NCBI RefSeq assembly: GCF_028640845.1
Contig: NC_080540.1
Location: 99,008,061 to 99,072,060 of the forward strand
Source of the DNA: Ahaetulla prasina
Lineage: Eukaryota; Chordata; Lepidosauria; Squamata; Colubridae
DNA: 64,000 bases
Direction of reading: 5' to 3'
In this document: piece after piece, positions 47,151 to 57,840 of the stretch
How positions within the stretch are numbered: position 1 is the first letter of the stretch
Layout of the letters: every line of letters begins with the position of its first letter
The notes under the pieces: generated by a model
What the model was told of the DNA's origin: nothing
The model's database searches: none
The model's input: only the letters and a program-made list of their open reading frames with translations
Position numbers and translations under genes: made by a program

Positions 47151-47961
47151 TTTATTAAGACAATTGTAATTTATATACAACAAGGTATGTACAAGGAAAA
47201 GAATGTACAAGAATTTAAGCTGCAGCCTAGCACTCTGACAGTTTGGCAAATTCTTTTCTTTATCTTCTGGTTTAGTATATCTAACCCTATTATGCATTTT
47301 TTGCACTCTTCACAATACCTATTCAGTTGACATCTTGAAAAGCAGAGTGCAAATAATCCATACCTATCAACTTATCAACTTCAAAGCGTATTTTCACTGG
47401 AGAAAATAATGTAATGTAGCAATAGTCTACAATAAGTCCAAAGTAACCAGCGGAATGTGTTATAAATAAATTTCTGAAGAAGTATGGAACAAACAACTAT
47501 TTGTTTTTCACAGTTTAACATGCTAAGACAGGGCTCTAGACTAAAACGGCCAAGATAAATTTGAAGAGGAATAAAAAGATAATCCAGAAATATCTGGTTG
47601 GGCATCACTAGTCTTCCAGAGAGTAACTTTATATTTTGGATGGGCTTAAAATATATATCAATTTACCAACAATGAAAAGCTTGTTCCCCCCTCCCCCATA
47701 TTTGAAATTATTTATACTCTAATTCTACTGATGGATGAACAGAGTGAAAGAAGCAGCAAACAAGCCTTAATTGGCTCATAAGGTAGTTTAGGCATAAATG
47801 TACACTTTTATCACAAAGATATTCCTACACACGTATAAACTGTACACACATCGCTTGGACTTTTCCATTCTAAATATGTAGACTGTCAATGAACTGATCA
47901 ATTTGTCAAGTCTACAAATAGCATTCAAAATAAAACAATACAAGTCTAGTGATAAAAAGGT
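47151..47961 (-). other. IRF1: IRF1 3' UTR with poly(A) signal
   Basis: About 0.8 kb of A/T-rich, ORF-free sequence follows the IRF1 stop on the minus strand. The first canonical AATAAA in sense direction is at 47156-47151, followed by T-rich sequence suitable for cleavage near 47,130. The length is reasonable for an IRF1 3' UTR. The exact end needs transcript data. Confidence 0.6.
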
Positions 47962-48053
47962 TTAAATGCCACAGGATATAGAGGGTACGTAGTGTGTTCG
48001 AAAGTCCAACAAAGTGCATTCTGCGCTGGCTTTCGACTCATGTGGAATTACTT
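47962..48053 (-). CDS. IRF1: IRF1 exon 10, C-terminus and stop
   Basis: The acceptor TTTTTTTTCCGCAG precedes 48053. The frame continues [20 protein letters not shown] and ends [10 protein letters not shown] with TAA at 47964-47962. The end aligns with human WLDSLLTPVRLPSIQAIPCAP by the L-L, P-S-I and final C positions. The segment equivalent to human GLSLQRVFTDLKNM is not recognisable, so the C-terminal enhancer domain has diverged strongly. Confidence 0.87.
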
Positions 48054-51000
48054 CTGCGGAAAAAAAAGAGAAATCAAGATTTAGAATGTGGTTTCACTAG
48101 AAAATAGTGAATATTAGAATAGTGAGTATTAGAATAATAGAATTTCTGAGAATCTATCACAAGTTCAATGAAACTGCCAAAAATCATATTTGTGTGTGAT
48201 GATCTTCCCTTCCCCAACAGAGCTCTGGTTAAATTTGAAGAGGTGGATAGAGGTCTAAAACTACCCAACTATATAGGTGAAATGTTTATACCTAGCTTTG
48301 GTATCTCAAAGGTAGTATCTTGCTCTTGCAAAGTCAAGTCAAGGGAGAGGTTCTGCATTCCAGCTTCACTTAACAGGAACCCTTTTCCAATTCCAGCTTC
48401 ATTTAACAGGAACCCTTTTCCACCAATGATGTTTTGTTGCCACTCAGAGCTGTTAAAGAGCTGCCAGAGAGGAGAGATAAAAGAGATCAACAATCTGAAC
48501 TGTTTTCTAGTTCAATTCAAAAACATTGCTAATTCCTTTCTAAGATGCAGGTTACAAAACAAAGATTGCAGCTGCATTCTTAGGTTACATGGATTCTTGC
48601 GATCTAATGTAGGGGTTCAGAAGCAAAAGACATCCTAAACCAGGGGTGTCAAACTCGCATTGTCACAGGGTCGTCGCATGACATATTGGGACTTTTTATC
48701 CCCTTCACTAAACCGGGCCTGGGCGTGGCCAGTACATGACGCATCTGGTCTGCGGGCCAGATGACAGCCCTGCCCTAAAGTATCCCTTCTCGGCCAAGAC
48801 AAATGGGAACTCTTGTACACATTGCATATTCGCCCACCCCTTTGAACCTACCCTTAGACTTCATGTATTGTCCCAATGCCAAAATTATTTACAAAGCCAA
48901 AGTTATTTAAAAAGAGAGAGAGTCTTACATCAAAGAGCGGAATATCCTCCTCTTCATCAGTTATTGTGAGGTTATACGAAGCCATCAGGTAAGGGAAGGG
49001 GAAGAGAAAAGAAACATATCCAATGAATCTCAGAATTCTTGTTTACTAAATGTTTATTTTCCAATTTTCTATTATCAACAATAACCTTTCTAGTCATTAA
49101 AATAAAATATTAATATTAAAATATTAAAATAAAGCATTGGATAATTTATGCTCATACAAGTAATGCCTGTCTTCGGTTCACACTGGCTTAATATCTAGAA
49201 TTCTTTTAGTGTAAAAGGCAGGTTGTAATTAAGTATTTATAAGCTCTATAGTTCAACAGGAGAGATTTAGATACATATTTCTAGTCTTTTAATGAGATTT
49301 ACATTGGCTTAACTTTCACTGGGCGAGGCCTGTAGTAAACTATTTTTTTTTAAAAAAAGACCACTTTTATATCATTACATCACTCTCATAAAACCTATTT
49401 CTAATCAAGAATGCATCCAATATGAGACTACATAGGAAGCTTTCACTTTTTAAAAAGGTAGAGAGTAGACAGACAATCTAAACATTCTTCCTTATTCTGA
49501 ATCTCAGCTCCAAGGAGCTGAAAATTGTATTTTTCATATTTTATTTTAGTGTATGGCATGTGTCAGCCAAGGATCACTGAAGTGGCTGGCTGCCTCTATG
49601 AAAGGAATTTTTTCGAGCGGAGTTATCTTGCCCGTGGGATGCCTGAATCCCAGTAGGCAATCCGGGGAGGCTCCTTTCCTGTCCCTATGCAGTTTATTCG
49701 CTAACACAGGAATCGAGCTGCTGAGCTGCCAACCTCAGCGGAGCGAAGGTTCAGCCTCTTACCACGTGAGCCACCATGGCCCCCTAATAATCTAATCCCA
49801 TAATCTAAGGGATTATAGGATCTGAATGTCCAATCTATGTAGGCAGTTGACCTGAAAACTCTGCCGTTCTCTTGGTTCTGTTCCTCAATCTGTTTATGAT
49901 CAATCAGCTGGTTCAGAACAATTAAATACTAACCTTCAGAAGAAGAATAGCAGGGTGAAACCTGAAGTCTGTATATGTTGTTTGTACTGTCAGGGACCTG
50001 AATATCCAGCGGGCAATTTTTCCAGGGATTACTGTTCATGTCACATGACAGACCTAAAAAATGTCCATTGAAAGTATGTGATTTATAATGCAAGAGATAT
50101 TTTTCCCCTTAGATTGTTCTACAAACTAAAGAAGCCATTTTGTTTCACACAAACAAACAAAATGATTGACAGCACCCCTCCCCCCCCCAGCCGGAATGAA
50201 CAAAACATGAGATGCTATGCCAGACAAATAAATGATATTGTAGCTTAAGCCAGATTTGGGGCCTGGGTACTTACGTAACCGCCTGCTGTTACCTCATGCC
50301 TCCCACCGACCCGTACGCTCACACAGAGAGGGACTTCTCAGGGTGCCGTCCGCCAAACAATGTCGGCTGGCGGCCCCCAGGGGAAGATCCTTCTCTGTGG
50401 GGGCTCCTACTCTCTGGAATGAACTTCCCCCCGGTTTATGCCAAATATCTGACCGGACCTTTCGCCGCGAACTGAAAACATATTTGTTTGTTCGCGCGGG
50501 GCTTTCTTAAATTGGTTAGATTTTAAATTTAATTGTTATTAAACAATTTAATTGTTATTTAATTGTTATTAGTTTTAAATTGGGGTTTTTTAGATTATAT
50601 ATTTTAATTTATCGGCCTAACTGTATAATAAGTTTTTTAATTTATTTTTAATTGTACATTGTTTATTTTTATCTTGGCTGTACACCGCCCTGAGTCCTTT
50701 GGGAGAAGGGCGGTCTAGAAATCTAATAAAATAAATAAAAAATAATAAAATAAAATGATCACAACATCACACGAACACTAATTCAGTGTCTTGAGTTCCC
50801 AAAACATACTCAGCCACAAACCTAACCAACCCCATTTCAGCCAGTCATATAAATCCAGCCTTTTCATTTTCTTTAGTTTTGAGAAGTTCTCCAATAGTTT
50901 GTTGGGAATTTAACAATGTAGAACAAAGAAAAAAATGTCTCAATTCCTTAACATCCCTGACAGCCTATCTTTTCATTACTCAAGCAAGCTGAAAAATGGG

Positions 51001-54000
51001 ACTCAGCAGGCCCGGCTTTTCCTTGTGAGACCCACACAACTGATTAAAATGGTTTCTTACCAAATGTGCTCCCCACTTCCATGTCTTGTGCTGCATAGCC
51101 AGGAAGCGCATAGCTACTGTGGTCATCAGGCAACTGAATGCTGTGTGTTGCTTCGACTGTCTCTTCTTCCTTGATATCCTCCACTGACTGCAAAAGATGA
51201 AGGACCGGATTATGGCAAAATGTCAACTTTATGTCTTTTAAGGCAGCAACCCACAACCTTTTGGGCACCAGTTCTGTGGAGAAAGGTTTTTCTGCAGACT
51301 GGAGCGGGCATGGTTTCACATGCTGCCCGCTTCCTACAGATGGGTCTTCTATTGTTTGCGTGGCCCAGTTTTTGACAGGCACGGACCAAAGGTTGGGGAC
51401 TCATTTTAAGGTCAAGACGTGTGAATGTATTTATTTCATTGTAATCAGTATTATCCCATTGGGAAGTATTTCTGCACAGTTTTTGGCAGAAGTAAATAGT
51501 TGCAGCTTTTCTTTTCTTGCTTATGAATCATTTTCATGCAATGAAATGGCCTTTAGATGGCAATTGTCTATAGCTAAGGTATATGAATGGGGCAGTTGAG
51601 CAAGCTGGGAATCCAACAGATTTTTATTTTGAAAGATTCAACGCTGGCGATAATTAGGCAGAAGGAATGGAAGACTTTTTTTAAAAAAAGAATTAGCTGA
51701 TTAAAAAGTGATCAAGAAACTAAAAATATGTCAACTGAGTCCCAAAATGCTTCTCTACAGGTAGTCCTCAACTTACGACCACAATTGAGCCCAAAATTTC
51801 TGTTGCTGAGCAAGACAGTTGTTAAATGACTTTTACAACCTTTCTTGCCACAGTTCTTAAGTGCTTCATTGCAGTCGTTAAGGTTGCTAAGGGCATCTCG
51901 CTTCCCTGTTGACTTTGCTTGTCAGAAAGTCACAAAAGGGGACCACATGACCCCAGGAAGCTGCAACTGCCATAAATACATGCCAAGTTGCCAAGTGTCT
52001 GACTTTTGATCCTGTGACCCCAGAGATACCAGCAACCATTTTAAGTGTGAAAAATAGTCATAAATCACGTTTTTTCAGCACCAAGTTTCAGAACTTGGAA
52101 AGATCACTAAATCAATGGTTGTAAATGGAGAACTACACGCACTTCCTTCAACAGGAATGATTTCTGCCAGCAGCCATCTTCTTGTATCTTCCACTAACTT
52201 ATTCTCAGTAGGAAGATTTTCAATGGATGGTGAGACAGGAAGCCCCCCCTCTGTATGAAAGCTGGACAGTGGCATCTTCGGGGGAAGAGCAGGGTTCAGA
52301 TCTACAAGATGGCAGGCACAATTTCTATCCTGGTTGGGCCAGTCGCCTTGTAGATTTTGACTTCTGCGCTGCAAATGCCCACAAATCTGTGCCCTTTTAA
52401 TATTTCACATGTATGTTTTACTTAAGCTATTGAAGAAAAGACATACGTTGCATGCATGGTTTTACATCGTTTATATGTTATTTTATGATACGTTTTATGA
52501 TTTTTATAGTTCTGGATATTATTGTTGTGGCCAGCTAACCAGAGTTGTGTTTTTCAGTGGATAGCCATACAAATCTTTTAAACACATACCTTTCTTGGGC
52601 TCTTGCTTTTCGGAGACTTCGACTTTTTTTCTGTTTGAAAAAACAAAACGAAAATACAGGCTTAGAATTAAACACATTTTAAAAGCGAGTGGGTGACACA
52701 ACAATGCAACTGCCAGACAATTCTGGCATTATCCATCTTATAACATTTTCTTCTCAAGTTTGCAATAGTGCAATTCTGTTGGCCACAAAGCCATAGCCAT
52801 TCTTGGAATTTTTTCCTATGGATTTCAGTTGTTGCCATAAAACTGACAACCTGGCTGCCTTTTATGTAACACTGGAACCAAATTTTATATTACAAGTATT
52901 GGGAATAATACTCATCCTTCGTAAGTTTTGAGCAATACCTTTTTTCTCTGATTTTACTGGGGGTTTCAGCATCTTATAGACTCGAACAGCACTGGGTCCT
53001 TTGCTAATGCTTTGATCCTTCACTTCTTGAATGTCAGGCAAGGAATTCATGGCACAACGGAAATTTGCCTTCCATGTTTTTGGATCAGGGTCTACATCAC
53101 CTTCTTTGTATCTCCCTGTAAAAAGACAGATGGGATAAGTCTAGGTATGCAAAAAACAAAATAAAAGCCACATCCAGCCAGAGGGATCCTGGCATGTATT
53201 ACTAAGGTCCTGAGAGGAACCCACTGTCACTTCTGTGTGCTTAACACTGGCTCTTTTCAGTCTGTGCAGTTCAGTGTAATTCAGACATATAAATGTACAT
53301 AGATAACAAACCTTAGTTATTGAAGGTATCAACTGAACTCAGAAGTTAGATATCACCAAGTGAGCCCACTGATTCCAATGGGCCCAATCCACGTATGACT
53401 AGATGACAAATATGACTAACTGTATCTAACTATTCCTATGAACAACTTCTTGCTTATCTATTGCTAGTGAATCATGACTTGTGAAATGGCACAAAGATGG
53501 CCTTGTTATTGTCTTTTTATTTTTTATTTGCAATTTAGAGTTATAGTGATTAAGATGTGCAGCAATACATGTTTGTTTGTTTATTAAATAACTACATAAA
53601 TTTTGAATACATCAGACAAACTTTTTCAACATACAAGAGCCATTTTTCATAACCAAAAATCAAGGGGGGAGGTTAAAAAAAATACAGAAAGGCTCAAAAG
53701 ACAGTTGTAATATTATCACCATCACCTTTCTGTAACAACATACATATTAAGGAAGATTCAAGAACACTTCACAATGAACAATCAATTACTCATTGTAAAA
53801 AGAGGTTTTGTCAACATGCCAATAGCATGTTGACAAACCCAGAAATCCACTCCATGGTACAGTACTAAACATACAGAGAATGACCAGCCTATCCTATCTC
53901 CCGAGGTGATAAAAACTTGGAAAAAGATTCCTATTTTTCTCTCATCAGCCGTTCATGTAGACTGGTGGTCAAAACTCTTAAGAAGTTTATAACTCTGACA

Positions 54001-55359
54001 TGGAAATACTGTGTACAATAGCACAAACTCATGGGCTTCTGCGTGCTATGCACGTCAGCAGCTGAACATATTATCAACTAGTAGTTCCAGGATAAATAGA
54101 CAGTCCTTTGAGGAGAAGAGTCTTTCCAGTTGTTTTAACTAGTAAGTGCTGGGGTTGCACTTGCTTCAAAAACTATTTAGAGGAATTGTTTTGGAATGTC
54201 CAGGAGCAATATCTGTTTCTCAGACTTTCATGCAAGCTTTCAAAATGTTGCATGTTTTAAGAACGCACTGCCTTTGTGCTCTGTTGCATTCTGAAACCCA
54301 AACCTTTTACAGTGTGCAACTCCCTATTAGTACACTGACCACAGTTACTCAAGAAGAAACCACAAACTCTTTGGCTAAAGAGGCAGGACAAGGAAAAGGG
54401 ATCCCTTTGGCTAGTGTTAATATGATGATTCCTCCTTCAAATACAGTAACCGTTTGATTCTCTAGAAAATTTCTAGAAAAGTTTCGCTATCCCCAGGACG
54501 AAACAGCACATACCAGTATGAACAGCCCAGTTTTTGAACAGGCAAGCATCTTTTTCCAGTTCCCACCCGTGCTTAGCTGCATGTTTCCAAGGGATCTGGA
54601 ACATTTTATCTTTCTGCAATTGAAAAAAAAAATACAATTCTGAATAAGCATCACTGAATTGCACAGAGAAAACAAAATCAAGAAAATGGTAGAAAGCTGA
54701 AAATGAAGAACAACCCCGACCTGTGAATTAATCAAGCAGTAGACAAGCGTACATTTCTGATGATTTATTTGATTTAGCATTTGTCTTGTCTACTGTATAT
54801 AGCCTCCAATTGAATAGCAGAGCACTTCATAACCAGGTGTTGTATAAAACAAAATAAACAAAGACATATTGATTTTTTTCCCTAGTTTACTATAACATAG
54901 GTAAATATTCTGGACATAGAGAAATAAGCCTATTAGCTCTGCCTGAATCTCTTACATATCTCAACTATTATCAAGTTAAGTTAGTTGTAGAGTTCAGGCT
55001 GACATTAAAATTAATTTTAAACATAACATCAAATGCATTAAATATTTAATTTGCATTCTCAATTTCTTTTCAATATTTTTGCTCCTTTGATCTTGGCATT
55101 TTTTTTTCCTATGGTAGTTATTCTTAAGCAACAAATTATTGTATTGAAGCCTCACTACTTTCCTCACTACAATGTTTCATTTTCTATAACAACCTTGTTT
55201 TAAACTTGAAGCAAGAAAAGTACACAAAACTAGCCTTTTAAAAGATATTGCATGAATGAAAGTTTTCTATACCTTATTGATCCAATAAAGCCCAGGAATT
55301 TTATTTGAATTAATCTGCTGTTCCAGCCAAGGTCTCATGCGCATCCTTGTTTGTGGCAT
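47962..55359 (-). CDS. IRF1: Interferon regulatory factor 1 (nine coding exons)
   Basis: IRF1 is a nuclear transcription factor induced by interferon-gamma and NF-kB signals; it binds ISRE/IRF-E sites and activates antiviral, antigen-presentation and growth-control genes. Reading descending coordinates, coding exons are 55273-55359, 54514-54613, 52939-53115, 52590-52630, 51061-51187, 49934-50053, about 48929-48981, 48292-48460 and 47962-48053. Phases agree throughout and total 966 nt (321 residues; human 325). The IRF DNA-binding domain (residues 1-about 113) has all five tryptophans at W11, W26, W38, W46 and W58, and contact residues R64, R82, C83, N86 and S87. A basic nuclear-localisation stretch follows ([13 protein letters not shown]), then the IRF1 motif LPDDHSSY, an acidic segment, and a diverged C-terminal enhancer region ending [18 protein letters not shown]. 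Exon sizes of 87, 100 and 177 nt for the DNA-binding domain fit my recollection of human IRF1. Oddities are the exon-8 acceptor and an exon-9 duplication, described separately. Confidence 0.96.
48292..48460 (-). CDS. IRF1: IRF1 exon 9 with in-frame tandem duplication
   Basis: A 169-nt exon with a CTGGCAG acceptor and a GTATAA donor, phase 0 to phase 1. It encodes [20 protein letters not shown] and continues to FEIPKL. SEWQ and [10 protein letters not shown] match the human C-terminal exon (SEWQ, GKGYLLNEPG). The GKGFLLxEAG unit occurs twice because of a 33-bp direct repeat. Reading through the donor would stop after seven more codons, so a retained-intron isoform with a different C-terminus is formally possible. 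Confidence 0.9.
48641..48772 (+). mobile_element. hAT-like family C copy in IRF1 intron 8
   Basis: CAGGGGTGTCAAACTCGCAT at the left, GATGACAGCCCTG at the right, flanks tcctaaac and ccctaaag. 132 bp, between IRF1 exons 8 and 9. Confidence 0.82.
48929..48981 (-). CDS. IRF1: IRF1 exon 8, acidic segment, acceptor uncertain
   Basis: The open segment reads [18 protein letters not shown] in the required frame and ends at a good GTAAGA donor (48928). The human exon here begins with the same split Ala codon and encodes a similar acidic run of 17 codons, so 53 nt is expected. However, the two bases before the expected start read GG, not AG. The nearest in-frame AG is at 48952-48953 and would give a 23-nt exon encoding only EEDIPLFD. 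Both versions keep the frame. Exon identity is probable; the 5' edge is not settled. Confidence 0.7.
49540..49785 (-). mobile_element. tRNA-derived SINE in IRF1 intron 7
   Basis: Minus strand: GGGGCCATGGTGGCTCACGT head with A box TGGCTCACGTGG, then AGCTCGATTCCTG as B box, followed by a long unique body. Its body differs from the other two SINE families here, so it may be a third family. Confidence 0.7.
49934..50053 (-). CDS. IRF1: IRF1 exon 7
   Basis: A 120-nt exon with a TTTTAG acceptor and a GTTAGT donor, phase 1 to phase 1. It encodes [11 protein letters not shown], then [19 protein letters not shown] and YSSSE. The run V-P-D-S-T-x-x-x-Y-x-x-Q-V-S-P matches the corresponding human segment and fixes the frame although flanking residues have diverged. 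Confidence 0.9.
50240..50750 (+). mobile_element. L2 LINE 3' fragment in IRF1 intron 6
   Basis: Encodes [24 protein letters not shown] codons then [20 protein letters not shown], stop after FVRAGLS at 50510, and the L2 3' hairpin with an ATAAAATAAA tail. It is inserted opposite to IRF1. Few changes relative to 7495-8190. Confidence 0.9.
51061..51187 (-). CDS. IRF1: IRF1 exon 6, LPDDHSSY motif
   Basis: A 127-nt exon with a TTGCAG acceptor at 51188 and a GTAAGA donor at 51060. It encodes [13 protein letters not shown], then the IRF1-diagnostic [13 protein letters not shown] and QDMEV. Entry phase is 0 and exit phase is 1. The acidic stretch before LPDDHSSY is longer and more glutamate-rich than the human serine-rich segment I recall. 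Confidence 0.93.
51758..52138. mobile_element. TA-type MITE, family E copy 6, in IRF1 intron 5
   Basis: CAGGTAGTCCTCAACTTACG at the left; the internal order (TTGAGCCCAAAATTTCTG first) shows the reverse orientation relative to copies 3 and 5. The right end is decayed (GGAGAACTACAC). Confidence 0.8.
52590..52630 (-). CDS. IRF1: IRF1 exon 5, basic nuclear-localisation segment
   Basis: A 41-nt exon lies between an AAACAG acceptor and a GTATGT donor. It is entered in phase 1 and ends in phase 0. It encodes [14 protein letters not shown], a lysine/serine-rich stretch matching in position the bipartite nuclear-localisation region of mammalian IRF1. It was found by splice signals and frame because it is too short to stand out as an ORF. 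Confidence 0.88.
52939..53115 (-). CDS. IRF1: IRF1 exon 4, recognition helix
   Basis: The exon is 177 nt between a TTACAG acceptor and a GTATTG donor, phase 1 to phase 1. It contains the recognition helix [16 protein letters not shown] with the DNA-contacting R82, C83, N86 and S87, followed by SAVRVYKML. It closes the DNA-binding domain and opens the basic linker. Confidence 0.95.
54514..54613 (-). CDS. IRF1: IRF1 exon 3, core of DNA-binding domain
   Basis: The exon is 100 nt between a TTGCAG acceptor and a GTATGT donor, entered in phase 0 and left in phase 1. It encodes [17 protein letters not shown] (W38, W46) and continues to KNWAVHTG (W58), nearly identical to the IRF1 winged-helix core. 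Confidence 0.95.
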
Positions 55360-55366
55360 TCTGGCT
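55273..55366 (-). CDS. IRF1: IRF1 exon 2, first coding exon
   Basis: A polypyrimidine-AG acceptor just above 55366 gives a short 5' leader and then ATG at 55359-55357. The 29 codons begin [14 protein letters not shown] and end WINK. The donor GTATAG starts at 55272. This is the only Met followed by the conserved IRF1 N-terminus, so the start is secure. W11 and W26 of the tryptophan cluster are here. The exon ends in phase 0. Confidence 0.95.
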
Positions 55367-55639
55367 CTAAAAAAGAAAAAGTCAGGAACTGTAAGCACAA
55401 AACAAAATCTCTAACTTCTAGAAATATCATGGAGACCAGTGGCTCATATTGTAATGGACAATGTGTTTCCCCCAATATCGTTTATTAAAATCTATTTCCC
55501 CTAATTTCCCTTGTAAAGAAAGCAGTATTTTTATTCATATAACATCATCTGTATGTACAGTGCTTCACAAAATACAAGATACTAGGGAAGTTAGTATCAT
55601 CACATCATGAGTATTACACTTTTATGTTACTTTTAACTG

Positions 55640-55950
55640 GATAATGTGAAAAGCGATCTAGTTAGCAGTCAAGATGCTGACCTAGAAGCCAGGAAACTGA
55701 ATTCTACTCCCGTCTTAGGTGTGATAGCCATCTGGGTGACTTTGGGCCAGTCACTCTCTCTTAGTTCAACCAACCTCAAAGGATTGTTGGGTGGTGGGAA
55801 AGGAAGCAGGAGTCTAGCTAAATTCCCCTCCTTGAATTATATTCAAGGAGGGGAATTTATATTCACCGTGCAACCTTGGAGCGGTTGTTGCCTTGAGGAC
55901 ATTCTCTCTGCCTTTTATCTTACTTTTAATCTGTAAACTGCTAAGAGTCA
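55640..55950 (+). mobile_element. MIR/CORE-like SINE in IRF1 intron 1, with a 41-bp palindrome
   Basis: GATCTAGTTAGCAGTCAAGA to AGCCATCTGGGTGACTTTGG GCCAGTCAC and CAAAGGATTGTTGGGTGGTG match the SINE core. A palindrome at 55819-55859 interrupts its 3' half. It lies upstream of IRF1 exon 2. Confidence 0.6.
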
Positions 55951-57156
55951 TAATAAGATGAGATAATGGGATATGTTAATAGGATTTAAATATAAATATA
56001 AATTAGACATAATTCTACTAATAGTAATAAAACATCTGCCTATCCTAGGTTTTTGGTAAGGACTCAATTTAAATAAAAATGCCAAATCAAGTCTAAAGAT
56101 CTGGCTGACTGTGTGACCACCCATAATAATTCAGCTGACAAATGCTTTGAAGCCACTAACAACCCATTTAGAATTCAACCAAGGTGAGAAAAGACTGCTC
56201 CCAAATTACTTATATTAGGTCAAATTATACCCGGAATTCTACCCCAGGCTTCCTATTTATTCTCCCACTGAAGTATCTGTGTGTCTACACCCACATTGGG
56301 CAGCTAAGAGCATCTTCCAAAACAGCCATTGGAGTCTGGAAAAAAATGTTGCTGCTTTGATGATTTGTAAGGAGGTGCTTCTTCTGCTATGTTCTGAAAT
56401 ACCTCCTTCAATGCATAGACCTGGTCTCTATTTTTCCTCTCTCAGCACAGGATGCAAGACGGCCATTGTCCATGCAGAAAATGGCACCATGTGTTTCTGC
56501 TCCTCTGCTGCAGAACCTAACATATATTTGATCTAAATAGCAGGAAGGGCTGGATGAAGATATCAGAAATGCATCAAGAACCATATTACCACTGGTCTAT
56601 GTATACACAAGGCTTAGATTGCCACACCTCAGTCCAGCTTTTATCACATTGCCCTCAGGCCCCCTAATGCAGCTGAATCCATTATTTCCTAATATTCAGT
56701 TTTGACAACTCTTTTTAAGTTTAATGATATGTTTAGCTAGTGAACTTTCCCTGAAATGCCTGACAGATGCAGAGTGCCCTTTATGCATGATAGTAAGAAT
56801 CAGAACTGAAAATGTTCCTTACACTTAGGGGAATTTTTTGTAAAACAGCATGAGATCCTGCACTGGGAATGTTGTCATTTGTCACACAAGCAAACACAAG
56901 GCTTGATGATTTCCTCTTTGCAAGCTTTGGATTGGGGCCAGGTGGTTTCAGACTGCACAACTTCATTCAGGGAGAAACACAATTAATTCAACTTCAACTT
57001 TTATTCCTTTAATAAAAAGGATCTCATCTTTCTTGTTTAAATGCTTAACAAGAGCATTTATGAAGAAAAAGGTCAAGGATATCTGCTTTCTAGAGATTTA
57101 CAATTAGCCTTTTGAATCATCTATGTTCCAACTACTGATAATAGTAGGGATATATG

Positions 57157-57392
57157 AGCTGTGGTGGCGCAGTACTACAGGTTACTAATGCTGCCTGCCG
57201 GCTGCCTGCAATTTGGCAGTTCTAATCTCGCCCAGCTCAAGGTTGACTCAGCCTTCCATCCTTCCCATGGTAAAATGAGGACTCAAGATTGTTGGGGGCA
57301 ATATGCTGACTCTGTAAACTGCTTAGAGAGGATTGTTAAGCATTGTGAAGCGGTATACTTCACAGTGCTACTGAAGTGCTATTGCTATTTAA
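57157..57392 (+). mobile_element. tRNA-derived SINE, second family, in IRF1 intron 1
   Basis: GAGCTGTGGTGGCGCAGTAC head, TTCTAATCTCGCCCAG B-box region, then CAAGGTTGACTCAGCCTTCC and GATTGTTGGGGGCAATATGC as in 40422-40655. The tail contains a small duplication around ACTTCACAGTGCTACTGAAG. Confidence 0.8.
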
Positions 57393-57581
57393 ATAGCATG
57401 GACTTGCAAAGGTTCCTACCCCAGCCAATTCAAGCTTGTAATTCAGCTCTGGCTGGTGTCTGATTCCTTCGTGCAAAGCATATTCCTGCATGTGACACTG
57501 ATCTCCAAGGCTCCTGTGCAAAGGGTATTCCAAAGGGTGAACCAAAGCAATTTTGCATTTTCATGCACTTGTTACAGGATC

Positions 57582-57584
57582 AAA

Positions 57585-57636
<52 letters not shown>

Positions 57637-57693
57637 TGATCAATAAACATTATTATATATATTAAACATTATTATTATTAAATATATATTAAA

Positions 57694-57760
<67 letters not shown>

Positions 57761-57840
57761 TAATTTTTATACCACCCTTCTCCCGAAGGACTCAGGGTGG
57801 TTCACAGCTAAGTAAAAACCAACAATAGATAAATGTGATA
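57582..57840 (-). repeat. Two ATT arrays and an L2 3' tail
   Basis: ATT units at 57582-57635 and again at 57691-57760, with ATATATTAAACATTATTATT between them, then a minus-strand L2 tail (ACCACCCTTCTCCCGAAGGA). This is one L2 insertion whose tail expanded and partly duplicated, inside IRF1 intron 1. Confidence 0.85.

Noticed and set aside
49540..49785. A true tRNA gene on the minus strand
   Set aside because: A and B boxes are present but there is no foldable acceptor stem and a long SINE body follows; the same holds for the other SINE heads.
52075..52374. Minus-strand ORF as an extra IRF1 exon in intron 5
   Set aside because: It overlaps a family E MITE, has no IRF similarity, and the IRF1 frame is complete without it.
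54146..54457. 103-residue plus-strand ORF in IRF1 intron 3
   Set aside because: No recognisable family or splice context.
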